Both the position numbers and the translations under genes were made by a program. Below, one piece after another: positions 15,863 to 25,300 of a stretch of 64,000 bases of DNA; the first letter of the stretch is position 1, and every line of letters starts with the position of its first letter. Below the pieces are notes generated by a model that did not search any database, was not told where the DNA came from, and saw only the letters and a program-made list of their open reading frames with translations. Origin of the DNA: Agromyces ramosus (lineage in GTDB: Bacteria > Actinomycetota > Actinomycetes > Actinomycetales > Microbacteriaceae); the NCBI RefSeq assembly GCF_004216665.1, contig NZ_SGWY01000003.1, positions 620,001 to 684,000 on the forward strand, written 5' to 3'.

Positions 15863-16621
15863 TCACATCGGGAGGCGGCGTGGCCGGCGCACGATGATCG
15901 GCGACCCAGTCGCCACGAAGGCCGAGGTCGGCGGCGCCGAGAGCACCTCGCCGAACGCCGCACCGTAGAGCGCCGCGAGGTCGCCCTCGACGAGACGCTC
16001 CCCGACCGGATGCACGCGCCAGCGCGGATGCTCCACCCGGTACTCGACGGTGCCTCCGTCACGCTGGGCGGCGTAGCCCCAGTAGTGCTCGGTGATGAAC
16101 TCCTCCTCCGAGCCCGCGGCGATCTCCGCCGCCGGCGCGCTCACCAGGCAGCGCATCCGGAACGCATCTCCCGAGGCGCGCCAGCGGTATTCGACGACGC
16201 CGCCGGTCGGAATCCGCCCATCGACGAGATCGACCTGATGCGACATCCGCACGGCCCGATACCGCTCTTGGTACAGCACTCGCGCCACGGTCGCGATCGC
16301 CCACCGCGGCACGAGCTCCTGCACGAAGACGACGCCGCGGCGCACCTCGCCGTCGAGGTCGCGACGCACGTAGAAGCGGAGGTTGACCTCCTCGAAGGTG
16401 CGGTGGAACGGCACCGGGACACCCAGCACCCGGGTGTCCCGGAACATGAACCCGACGAGGCTCACCTGCGGCGTTCCGGCGTGGGCGTCGAGTTCGGTGC
16501 CGCGCGGCACCAGCGGCTCCAGCAGCTCGGCGGGGCACGCGAAGTTCAGCATCGCCAGATCGGTCCACCGGCCGGTGAGGAACCGGCCGGGCGGCTTCGT
16601 CGCTCGGGGATCGGCGATCAC
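15863..16621 (-). CDS. DUF2071 (YqjF-like) protein
   Basis: A 252-residue soluble protein matching the DUF2071 pattern: FLTGRWTDLAMLNFACPAEL, LVGFMFRDTRVLGVPVPFHRTFEEVNLRFYV and EEFITEHYWGY. DUF2071 proteins share the acetoacetate-decarboxylase-like fold, but no activity is established. The ATG at 16621 opens MIADPRATKPPG. It diverges from the TM2-domain gene, with 109 bp between starts. Confidence 0.85.
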   Translation of the reverse strand: MIADPRATKPPGRFLTGRWTDLAMLNFACPAELLEPLVPRGTELDAHAGTPQVSLVGFMFRDTRVLGVPVPFHRTFEEVNLRFYVRRDLDGEVRRGVVFVQELVPRWAIATVARVLYQERYRAVRMSHQVDLVDGRIPTGGVVEYRWRASGDAFRMRCLVSAPAAEIAAGSEEEFITEHYWGYAAQRDGGTVEYRVEHPRWRVHPVGERLVEGDLAALYGAAFGEVLSAPPTSAFVATGSPIIVRRPRRLPM

Positions 16622-16730
16622 GTGCTCACGCTAGCGCGCGGCACGGAAGCCGGGGCGTCCGCCCGGCGGGACCTTCGACCCCGCCGGCCGCCGGCGCCGC
16701 GGCCAGACTGACGGCGCAGGGAGGTGCATC

Positions 16731-17150
16731 ATGACCGTCTACCCGCCCGCCGCACCGAGCGAGGGAGGCCCGCCGCCCGCCGGCCTGCCCGCGGCATCCA
16801 CGGTGCCCGAACGCTCGTTCATCGCCACGTGGATGTTCGCCTGGCTGCTCGGCTTCCTCGGAGTCGACCGTTTCTACCTGGGCAAGGTCGGCACGGGCAT
16901 CCTGAAGCTGCTCACCATCGGCGGCCTCGGCATCTGGTGGCTCATCGACCTCATCCTCACCCTCGCCGGAGTGCAGCGCGACAAGGAGGGGCGCCTGCTG
17001 CCGGACTTCCAGGAGCACAAGATGATCGCCTGGATCATCACCGCGGCGGGGTTCGGGCTGTGGCTCATCACGTCGACGATCTCGAGTGCGTTCAGCAGCT
17101 TCTGGGTGCAGATGGCGCCGATGATGGACTGGTGGCAGGACCGGTTCTGA
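16731..17150 (+). CDS. TM2-domain membrane protein
   Basis: A 139-residue protein with a Pro-rich N-terminus and a TM2 domain at about 30-80: two hydrophobic helices joined by GVDRFYLGKVGTG, the hallmark loop, followed by GGLGIWWLIDLILTL. A third hydrophobic segment is at 100-120. Function unknown; TM2 proteins are widespread small membrane proteins. The start has gggaggtg seven bases upstream. Confidence 0.85.
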   Translation: MTVYPPAAPSEGGPPPAGLPAASTVPERSFIATWMFAWLLGFLGVDRFYLGKVGTGILKLLTIGGLGIWWLIDLILTLAGVQRDKEGRLLPDFQEHKMIAWIITAAGFGLWLITSTISSAFSSFWVQMAPMMDWWQDRF

Positions 17151-17156
17151 CCGGGC

Positions 17157-18953
17157 TCAGCGGGCCGTCGAGAGCGGCGGCGTGCGCGGGGGCGCGGTGC
17201 GGCGCGAGCCCGTCGCCTCGAAGGCGGCGGCGAGCGCGAGCAGGGCGGTGTCGTCGTAGGCGCGTCCGGCGAACGTGAGGCCCACCGGCATCCGGGTGTC
17301 GCGCATCGTGCCCATGGGCACGGTCACGGTCGGGATGCCGAGGTGCCGCGGAACGAGGTTGCCGTTCGCCACCCAGACGCCGTTGCGCCAGCCGAGGTCG
17401 GCGGATGCCTCGTTCACATCCATGTCCGCGGGACCGACATCGGCGACCGCCGGGAACACGACGGCGTCGAGCCCGAGGCCGTCCATCCACTCCTCGAGGT
17501 CGATGCGACGCGTCTCCTCGAGGCCGCGCAGCCCCGCCTCGAGCTCGGGCATGTCCTCGAACGTCGCGCCCGGATGCGCGCGCGCCCACTCGGGGTACTC
17601 GGCGATGTCGTCGTCGAAGCCGGTGTAGCGGTCGGGCAGCGCACCCTCGGGGTGGGGGAAGATGCGCGTGCCGTCGACGTCGGCGAGCGCGCACAGCGCG
17701 GGATCGCCGTTCGCGTCGAGGAAGTCGTTCCACGACCAGGCCGACAGGTCGACGATCTCGCGGCGCAGGTACTCGGGCGAGACGAGCCCGCGGGTCGCGA
17801 TCGTCGGCGCTCCCGGCCGGTCGCCCTCGTAGTTCGACACGACCGGGAAGTCGACCTCGACGACCTCGGCGCCCGCGGCCTCGAGGTCGCGGCGAGCGGC
17901 CTCCCAGAGCTCGATGACGGATGCCCGGGTCTCGATGCGCTGCCCGGTGGCTCCCCCGATGCCGGGGCTGCGTCCGGGCTCGGCGGTGCCCGCGTCGGGG
18001 TCGGCGTTCACGTACATGCGCGGGATGCCGAACCGCTTGCCCGCGAGCGCGGCGCGGGCGACGGCGGCATCCGGTGACCCCGAGGCATCCGCGGGTCGCA
18101 GCGCGCCGTACGACGGCGGGCGCACGGCCGACGAGGCCGGGATCGAGATCCACGGCTGCACCCGCCAGAAGTCGCCGCGCGTCTCGACGTCGTCGTCCAC
18201 GATCACGTCGAGCACCTCGAGCAGGTCGGCCATGGTGCGCGCGTGCGGCACGACCACGTCCATGGTGGGCACGAGCGGCCAGTTGCCGCGCACCGAGATG
18301 ACACCCCTCGAGGGGGTGTACGCGCACAGGGCGTTGTTCGACGCGGGCGCCCGGCCGCTCGACCAGGTCTCCTCGCCGAGCCCGAAGGCCGCGAACGACG
18401 CCGCGGTCGCAGTTCCCGAGCCGTTCGACGAGCCCGAGCCGAACGCCGCGGTGAGGAAGTCCGCGTTGTACGGGCTCTCGGCGCGGCCGTAGACCCCGCG
18501 CTGCATGCCGCCGTTCGCCATCGGCGGCATGTTCGTGAGGCCGATCAACACCGCCCCGCCGGCGCGCAGCCGTTCGATCGTGAAGGCGTCCCGCTGGGCC
18601 ACGAGGCGCTCGAACGCCGGGCTTCCCGCGGCCGCCGTGAGCCCTCGGGCGAGGTAACTGTCCTTGGCGGTGTACGGGATGCCGTCGAGCGGGCCGAGCG
18701 TCTCCCCCCGCGCACGACGCACGTCGGAGGCCCGGGCATCGGCGAGCGCCTCGGGGTTCATCACGACGAGTGCGTTGAGCGCGGTCGGCGTCCCCGGGCG
18801 GTCGTAGGCCTCGATGCGCGCGAGGTAGGCGCGCGTGAGCTCCTCGCTCGTGGTGCGCCCCGCGTCGAGGGCGGCGCGGAGGTCGGCGATCGACGCCTCG
18901 ACGACGTCGAAGGCCGCGCGACCGGCGCTACCCTCGCCGCTCCCGCCGCTCAT
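17157..18953 (-). CDS. Amidase-signature family amidase
   Basis: A 598-residue amidase-signature enzyme that would hydrolyse a carboxamide or carbamoyl bond. GIPYTAKDSYL supplies the catalytic Lys, GSGSSNGSGTA the cis-Ser region and GEETWSSGRAPASNN the nucleophile region, a variant seen in one actinobacterial/fungal subgroup. Its ATG overlaps the stop of the upstream deiminase gene by 4 bp (ATGA), and that gene overlaps the NCS1 permease gene, so the three form one operon. A role after the deiminase, on its carbamoyl product, is inference. A much longer open frame upstream is antisense noise. Confidence 0.87.
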   Translation of the reverse strand: MSGGSGEGSAGRAAFDVVEASIADLRAALDAGRTTSEELTRAYLARIEAYDRPGTPTALNALVVMNPEALADARASDVRRARGETLGPLDGIPYTAKDSYLARGLTAAAGSPAFERLVAQRDAFTIERLRAGGAVLIGLTNMPPMANGGMQRGVYGRAESPYNADFLTAAFGSGSSNGSGTATAASFAAFGLGEETWSSGRAPASNNALCAYTPSRGVISVRGNWPLVPTMDVVVPHARTMADLLEVLDVIVDDDVETRGDFWRVQPWISIPASSAVRPPSYGALRPADASGSPDAAVARAALAGKRFGIPRMYVNADPDAGTAEPGRSPGIGGATGQRIETRASVIELWEAARRDLEAAGAEVVEVDFPVVSNYEGDRPGAPTIATRGLVSPEYLRREIVDLSAWSWNDFLDANGDPALCALADVDGTRIFPHPEGALPDRYTGFDDDIAEYPEWARAHPGATFEDMPELEAGLRGLEETRRIDLEEWMDGLGLDAVVFPAVADVGPADMDVNEASADLGWRNGVWVANGNLVPRHLGIPTVTVPMGTMRDTRMPVGLTFAGRAYDDTALLALAAAFEATGSRRTAPPRTPPLSTAR

Positions 18954-19984
18954 CGCCCGACCGCCGGCTGCTGCTGCGTGATGCAGTGGATGCCGCCGCC
19001 GCGGGCGAGGATCGGCCTCGCGTCGACCGTGACGACCCGGCGGCCGGGGTAGGCGGCGGCGAGCAGCTCGCGCGCCGCGGCATCCGCCCGCTCCTCGCCG
19101 TAGCCGCAGGCGATCACGCCGCCGTTGACGACGAGGTGGTTCACGTAGTTCCAGTCGACGAAGCCCTCGTCGTCGCGCAGCGCCTCGGGCGCGGGCAGGT
19201 CGATGATCTCGAAGCGGCGGCCCGCGGCATCCGTCTGCTCCGACAGGAACGCCCGCAGCCCGCGCATCACGACGTGGTCGGGATGCTCGGGGTTCGGCTG
19301 CTCGTGCAGCAGCAGCGTGCCCGGCGACGGGATCGTGGCGACCATGTCGACGTGGCCGCGCGTACCGAGGTCCTCGTAGTCGCGGGTGAGCCCGCGCGGC
19401 AGCCAGATCACCGTCTCGGCACCGATGGTGCGGGCGAGCTCGGCCTCGACGCGGGCCTTGTCGGCGTACGGGTTGCGGCCCGGGTCGAGCTGCACGGTCT
19501 CGGTGACGAGCACGGTGCCCTCGCCGTCGACGTGGATCGCGCCGCCCTCGTTCACGAGCATCGACGACACGAGCTCGGCGCCCGCGGCCTCCGTGACGAA
19601 GCGGCCGATCTCGCGGTCCTTCTCCCAGGTCGACCACTTCGGCGCGCCCCAGCCGTTGAAGATCCAGTCGACGCCGCCGAGCACGCCCGGCCGCTCGTCG
19701 TCGAGCACGAAGGTCGCGCCCATGTCGCGCATCCAGTAGTCGTCGAGCGGCGCCGCGAGCTGCTCGATGTCGGCCGAGAGCATGCGGCGGGCGCGGTCGT
19801 GCTCGACCGGGTCGACGACCATGGTCACCGGCTCGAACTCTGCCACGGCGTGCGCCACCGCGGTCCACGCCGCGTACGCCTCCTCGGCCGACGCGGGGTC
19901 GTCGCCGAGCGTCAGTCCGGGGCGTGGGAACGCCATCCAGGTGCGCTCGTGCGGGGCGGTCTCGGCGGGCATTCGCCAGGTCAT
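18950..19984 (-). CDS. Agmatine deiminase / peptidyl-arginine deiminase family protein
   Basis: A 344-residue guanidino-group hydrolase of the GME superfamily. Visible markers: DDYWMRDMGATFV near 85, NEGGAIHVDGEGT, LGTRGHVDMVA (His) and the catalytic Cys in GGGIHCITQQQP near the end. Agmatine deiminases turn agmatine into N-carbamoylputrescine and ammonia. Specificity for agmatine itself is not proven. It sits between a permease gene and an amidase gene with 4-bp overlaps on both sides, which suggests import followed by stepwise deamination and hydrolysis. Confidence 0.88.
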   Translation of the reverse strand: MTWRMPAETAPHERTWMAFPRPGLTLGDDPASAEEAYAAWTAVAHAVAEFEPVTMVVDPVEHDRARRMLSADIEQLAAPLDDYWMRDMGATFVLDDERPGVLGGVDWIFNGWGAPKWSTWEKDREIGRFVTEAAGAELVSSMLVNEGGAIHVDGEGTVLVTETVQLDPGRNPYADKARVEAELARTIGAETVIWLPRGLTRDYEDLGTRGHVDMVATIPSPGTLLLHEQPNPEHPDHVVMRGLRAFLSEQTDAAGRRFEIIDLPAPEALRDDEGFVDWNYVNHLVVNGGVIACGYGEERADAAARELLAAAYPGRRVVTVDARPILARGGGIHCITQQQPAVGR

Positions 19985-21543
19985 GCGTGAACCTCCAGGT
20001 CGCGGGCGGCGGATGTCGCGGCATCCGTGATCCCATCATGGACGGCGGGGACGGCGGGGACATCGGTGCCCGCGGATGCCGCGGGGCGCCGCGCCGGGTG
20101 GCGATAGGGGTTCGTGGTGAGCCAGAGCGCCGCGTAGATCGCGCCGCCGAGGATCGGACCGGCGAACGCCGACAGGTCGGCGCCGCCGAGCGCCATCGCG
20201 ATCGGGCCGACGTAGAGGGTGGTGTTCGCCATGAGCACGGCGACCGTGGTGGCCACCACCATCGCGATCGTGCCGGGCCAGAACCAGCCGCCCGAGTACC
20301 AGAACGGGCTCGTGCGTCGCTCGTCGCTGAGGGCCACGCCGTCGTAGCGGTTGCGGCGCAGCAGGATGTCGACGGCGTACACCGCGACCAGCGGGCCGAG
20401 CACCGTGACGCTGAGCTCGAGCGACGCGTTCAGCGTGTCGAGGAAGCTCGGCGCCAGGAACACGAACCAGCCGGCCAGCACCGTCGCGACGACGCCCGTG
20501 ATGACGACCGTGGCGGCGCGGGACACGCGGATGCCGAGCCCCTGGGCGTAGAGACCGGTGGAGTAGGCCACGAGCACGTTGTTCGTGATGCTGCCGAGGG
20601 CGACGATCGCGAGGAAGATCGGCGTGAACCAGGCCGGCACGATCTCGCCGATGGTGTGCTGCGGGTCGGTCATGTCGATCGCCGTCGCCGCGATCACCCC
20701 GAGGCTGCCGATGAGCACGGCGGGGATGAAGCCGCCGAGGGCGGTCCACCAGGCGACCGCGCGCTTCGAGGTGTGCTGGGGCAGGTAGCGGGCGTAGTCG
20801 GCGCCGGTGCCCCACGAGAGCGGGCCCGAGGCGACGATCGCGTACCCGAGCAGCACCATCGCCCAGTGGTCGGCGACGGGCATGGGCGCCGGCGTGTACG
20901 AGAAGTCGGCTGCGCCGAGCACGAAGACCGCGAGCACCACGAAGGCCACGGCGAGCGCGGCGGAGAAGACCGGCGCGAGCTTCAGGATGGTGGCGTGTCC
21001 GTACACGCTGAGCATGAAGCTGAGCGCGGCGACGACGACGAGCACGATCCACTCGGTGCCCGCGGGCAGCGGCACGCCGAGGAGGCCGAGCAGCGCGTTC
21101 GCGGCGAGGGTGGCCACGGCGATGTTGATGATCTCGTAGAACAGGCCGATCGCGACGCCGAGTCCGCCGCCGAAGACGCGGTTGCCGCGCACGCCGAACA
21201 TGGCCCGCATGATCGCCACGCTCGGCGTGCCCGACGCCGGGCCGCTCACCGCGAGCCAGCCCACGGCCGCCCACCAGAGGTTGCCGATCACGGTGATCGC
21301 GAGGGCCTCCCAGAGCGACAGGCCGAGCAGCACGAGCACGCCGCCGAGCACGAAGTAGAGGTAGACGACGTTCGCCGACATCCACACCCAGAAGAGCTCG
21401 CGCGGGCGGCCGTGGCGGTCGGATGCCGGGATGACGTCGATGCCGTGGCGCTCGACGTGGCCGGCCCGGTCGGCGGCAGGGGCGGCGGGGGCGGTGGGCG
21501 ACGGCTGCGCTGCCGTCTCGGGGTCGGGTGTGCGGTGGCTCAT
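19981..21543 (-). CDS. NCS1-family permease (cytosine/purine/hydantoin type)
   Basis: A 520-residue inner-membrane transporter with about 12 hydrophobic segments. ELFWVWMSANVVYLYFVLGG at the first helix, GVRGNRVFG, and PLSWGTGADYARYLP are typical of NCS1 cation symporters for nucleobases and related compounds. The first 40 residues are a Pro/Ala-rich cytoplasmic tail. It is the first gene of an operon with the deiminase and amidase and is transcribed away from a TetR gene across a shared operator region (21597-21618), so the TetR protein probably controls it. Confidence 0.88.
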   Translation of the reverse strand: MSHRTPDPETAAQPSPTAPAAPAADRAGHVERHGIDVIPASDRHGRPRELFWVWMSANVVYLYFVLGGVLVLLGLSLWEALAITVIGNLWWAAVGWLAVSGPASGTPSVAIMRAMFGVRGNRVFGGGLGVAIGLFYEIINIAVATLAANALLGLLGVPLPAGTEWIVLVVVAALSFMLSVYGHATILKLAPVFSAALAVAFVVLAVFVLGAADFSYTPAPMPVADHWAMVLLGYAIVASGPLSWGTGADYARYLPQHTSKRAVAWWTALGGFIPAVLIGSLGVIAATAIDMTDPQHTIGEIVPAWFTPIFLAIVALGSITNNVLVAYSTGLYAQGLGIRVSRAATVVITGVVATVLAGWFVFLAPSFLDTLNASLELSVTVLGPLVAVYAVDILLRRNRYDGVALSDERRTSPFWYSGGWFWPGTIAMVVATTVAVLMANTTLYVGPIAMALGGADLSAFAGPILGGAIYAALWLTTNPYRHPARRPAASAGTDVPAVPAVHDGITDAATSAARDLEVHA

Positions 21544-21596
21544 CGTTGAGGACTCTCCGGGATTCGATCTCTCGACACGATCGGGGACTCGATCTA

Positions 21597-21618
21597 TTAT
21601 TGATCACACGATCAATAA
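21597..21618. promoter_or_regulatory. Perfect palindromic operator between permease and TetR genes
   Basis: TTATTGATC (21597-21605), a 4-base spacer, GATCAATAA (21610-21618): 9-bp arms with no mismatch. This AT-rich island in the 107-bp divergent region, 32 bp before the TetR start, is the expected place for an autoregulated TetR-family operator. Confidence 0.85.
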
Positions 21619-21650
21619 GTTGCAGCGACGCTACCTACACTGAGGTCACG

Positions 21651-22277
21651 ATGTCAAGACCCCCGCGCAAGAAGGCGGCCCGCAAGTCGCCGGCCGAACG
21701 CTCCGCCGAGATCGCGGATGCCGCACGCGACGTCGCCCTCGAGCACGGGCTGTACGGCGTCACGCTGCGCGCCGTGGCCGCTCGCATCGACGTCGCCCCC
21801 GCCCTCGTCGCCCACTACGAGCCCGACATGCACGCGCTGGTGGCGGCGACGTTCGGCACGATCGTCTCCGCCGAGCTCGACGAGGTCGACGACCTGGTCG
21901 CCGCGCTGCCGTCGCCGCGCGCGCGGCTCGCCGCCCTGCTCGACACGCTCCTCGACGGCAGCCGCGACGACGTCACCGTGGTGTGGGTCGAGGCGTGGGC
22001 GCTCGGCCGTCGCAACGAGGCCCTCGCCGCCCGGGTCCGCGAGGAGATGGACGCCTGGCGCACCTTCGTGCAGGGCATCGTCGAGGCGGGCATCGCGGCC
22101 GGCGAGTTCGAGGCGGATGACGCGGCATCCGTCGCCTGGCAGCTGCTCGGCATGATCGACGGCCTCAACGCGCACGCCCTCGTGCGCTGGGAGGACGCCG
22201 ACGACCGCGGTTCCCGCATCGGCCACGCCGTCGAGGGCATGCTCGGGCTCGGCCGAGGCGCGCTCGCCGCACGGTAG
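21651..22277 (+). CDS. TetR-family transcriptional regulator
   Basis: A 208-residue regulator. The N-terminal helix-turn-helix is clear: IADAARDVALEHGLYGVTLRAVAARIDVAPALVAHYEPDMHAL; Ser/Thr-Tyr-like YEP replaces the usual Y-x-H/YF end. The C-terminal ligand domain begins near 65. The ATG at 21651 is chosen because of tgaggtcacg upstream; an in-frame start at 21528 would cross the operator. By position it controls itself and the divergent NCS1-deiminase-amidase operon. The inducer is unknown, plausibly the transported nitrogen compound. Confidence 0.9.
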   Translation: MSRPPRKKAARKSPAERSAEIADAARDVALEHGLYGVTLRAVAARIDVAPALVAHYEPDMHALVAATFGTIVSAELDEVDDLVAALPSPRARLAALLDTLLDGSRDDVTVVWVEAWALGRRNEALAARVREEMDAWRTFVQGIVEAGIAAGEFEADDAASVAWQLLGMIDGLNAHALVRWEDADDRGSRIGHAVEGMLGLGRGALAAR

Positions 22278-22348
22278 CGAGCGCGCGACGGACCGCATGT
22301 CGGCGGCCGACGCTACGGTGAAGACCGAGACGACGGGAGGAGGCCGGC

Positions 22349-25300
22349 ATGTACCTGGTCGACGGCACCGTCGTCACGAGCGCGAGCGACCTGAAGAAGG
22401 CGTCGGAGTGCGAGTTCGCCTTCCTGCGCGAGCTCGACGTCAAGCTCGGTCGCGACACGCTCTTCGAACCGGTCGCCGACGCGATGCTCGAGCGCTCCGG
22501 ACGCATGGGCGACGAGCACGAGCATCGCGTGCTCGAGGCCTATCGCGCCGAGCTCGGGTCGGCCGTCGTCGAGATCGAGCGGCCCGACGTGCGCGACGCC
22601 GCCGCCGTCCAGGCCGCGGTCGAGGCCACGCTCGCGGCGTTCGCCGCGGGGGCACCCGTCGTGTTCCAGGCCACGTTCGCCGACGAGGGCTTCATCGGCT
22701 TCGCCGACTTCATCGTGCGGCAGCCCGACGGCCGCTACCTCGTGCAGGACTCGAAGCTCGCCCGGCGGGCGCGCGTCACGGCGCTCCTCCAGCTCGCGGC
22801 GTACGCCGAGCAGCTCCAGCGCGTCGGCGTGCCGTGCGCCGACACGGTCGAGCTGCTGCTCGGCGACGGGTCGACCAGCGTGCACCGCCTCGACGACATC
22901 GCTCCCGTCTACCGGCTGCGCCGGGCCCGGCTCGAGCAGCTCGTGGCCGAGCGCCTCGCCGACGACGGCCCGGTCGCCTGGGGCGACCCGCGATACGAGC
23001 TCGACGGGCGATGCCCCACGTGCGACCTCGAGGTGCAGGCGCACCGCGACGTGCTGCTGGTGGCCGGCCTGCGCACCACGCAGCGTGCGCTCCTCTTCGA
23101 GGCGGGCATCGACACCATCGACGCGCTCGCAGCCTCCGAGGGACCGGTGCCCGGGATCCTCGACGCCACGATCGAGAACCTCCGCATCCAGGCGCGGCTG
23201 CAGCTCCAGGCCGAGGCGGCCGAGGCCGCGGCGACCGCGCTGATCGAGTCCGGCTCCGGGCTCCGCTCGCCCGACGACCCGCCGCTTCCCCCGCCCGTGG
23301 TGGTGCGCGACGCGACGTCGCTGGCCGCGATCCCGGAGCCCGATGCCGGCGACCTGTTCTTCGACTTCGAGGGCGACCCGCTCTACACCGAGGGCGCCGC
23401 CACCGACTGGGGAATCGACTACCTGTTCGGCATGGTCGACACGGCCGAGCGGTTCACGCCGCTCTGGGCGCACAGCTTCGCCGAGGAGCGCGTCGCGCTC
23501 GAGCAGTTCCTCGCACTCGTGGCCGCACGTCGCGCGGCCCACCCGAACATGCACATCTACCACTACGCGAGCTACGAGCGCACGCACCTGCTCACGATCG
23601 CCTCGAGGCACGGCGTGGGCGAGGCAGCGGTCGACCAGCTGCTCGCCGACGGGGTGCTCGTCGACCTCTACCCGATCGTGAAGCGCGCGGTGCGGGTGGG
23701 CAGCCGGTCGTACTCGATCAAGAAGCTCGAGCCGCTCTACATGGGCACCGAGCTGCGCGAGGCCGAGGTGAAGTCGGGTGGCGACTCGATCCTCGAGTAC
23801 GTGCGCGCCCGCGAGCTCCTCGCCACCGGAGGACTCGACCCGGCCACCGGGCTCGTCGGGGCCGCGGCGGCGCAGCACGTGCTCGACGACCTCGCCGACT
23901 ACAACCGCTACGACTGCGTGTCGACGCTGCGCCTGCGCGACTGGCTGCTCGGGCTCGCTCGCGAGGCCGGCGTCGAGCCGGTGCCCGAGTCGCTGCTCGT
24001 CGAGGCCGCGAAGGCGGCCGGCAAGGTCTACGAGGCCTCTCCGCTCGCGGTCGAGCTGCAGCGGCTCGCCGGGCCGCCCGACGACCCCGAGCGCGACCCC
24101 GACCACACCGCGCTCGCGCTCGCGGCCGCCGCGATCGACTACCACGACCGCGAGGCGAAGAGCTTCTGGTGGGGGCACTTCTTCCGCGTCGAGCAGCCCC
24201 TCGAGGCGTGGGAGGACCACCGCGACGTGCTCGTGGTCGACCCCGCCCTCTCCACCGTTGCCCAGCGCTGGTACCGCGAAGACCAGCACCGCGTCGATCG
24301 GCGCGAGCTGCTGCTGCGCGGGCGGATCGCGCCCGGGTCGCGGTTCGGCGTCGGCGGCGAGCTGTTCGTGCTCTACGACTCCCCCGCACCGTTCCCACGG
24401 CAGGGGCTGCGGCCCGGTTCGCGCACCCAGAACTCGGTGCGCGTGCTCGAGGTGCTCGACGACGGCCTCATCGTCGAGGAGCGGTCGGTCGCCGGGTTCA
24501 CCTGGTCCGAGCTGCCCATGGCCGTCGTGCCCGGCACGCCGCCGCCCGCGGGCCGCCAGCGCGAGGCGATCCTCGAGTGGGCGCAGGAGCTGTCGAGCCT
24601 CTACCCGTTCGCGTGGCCGAGGAATCCCTCGATCGACGTGCTGCGCCGCATCCCGCCGCGCACGCGCGACGGAGTCGGGGGGCTCGCGCCGCTCACCGAC
24701 CACGACTACGTGCGGGGGGTCGTCGCCTCGCTGCGCGGGCTCGACGACTCCTACCTCGCCGTGCAGGGGCCTCCCGGCACGGGCAAGACCTACGTGGCGT
24801 CGCACGTGATCACCGAGCTCGTGTCGCACCACGGCTGGCGCATCGGCGTGGTCGCGCAGTCCCACGCCGTCGTCGAGAACGTGCTCGACGCCGTCGTGCG
24901 CGCCGGACTCGATCCCGATCTCGTCGCCAAGGCCCCGAAGGACGCCCGCGAGCCGGGCGACCACGGCTACACGATCATCACGAAGGACGGCGTCGCCGAG
25001 TACACCGCCGCGCACGCGGCATCCGGCTTCGTGGTCGGCGGCACGGCGTGGGACTTCGCCAACGCCGACCGACTGCCGCGCCGCTCGCTCGACCTGCTCG
25101 TGATCGACGAGGCCGGCCAGTTCTCGCTGGCCGCCACGATCGCCTCGAGCGTCGCCGCACGCAACCTCCTGCTCCTGGGCGATCCACAGCAGCTGCCGCA
25201 GGTGAGCCAGGGCAACCACCCCGAGCCGGTCGACGAGTCGGCGCTCGGGTGGGTCGCCGACGGGCACGACGTGCTGCCCGCCGAGTACGGCTACTTCCTC

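Noticed and set aside
21528..21650. Earlier start for the TetR gene
   Set aside because: It would translate across the palindromic operator and overlap the divergent permease start; ATG 21651 has a ribosome site.
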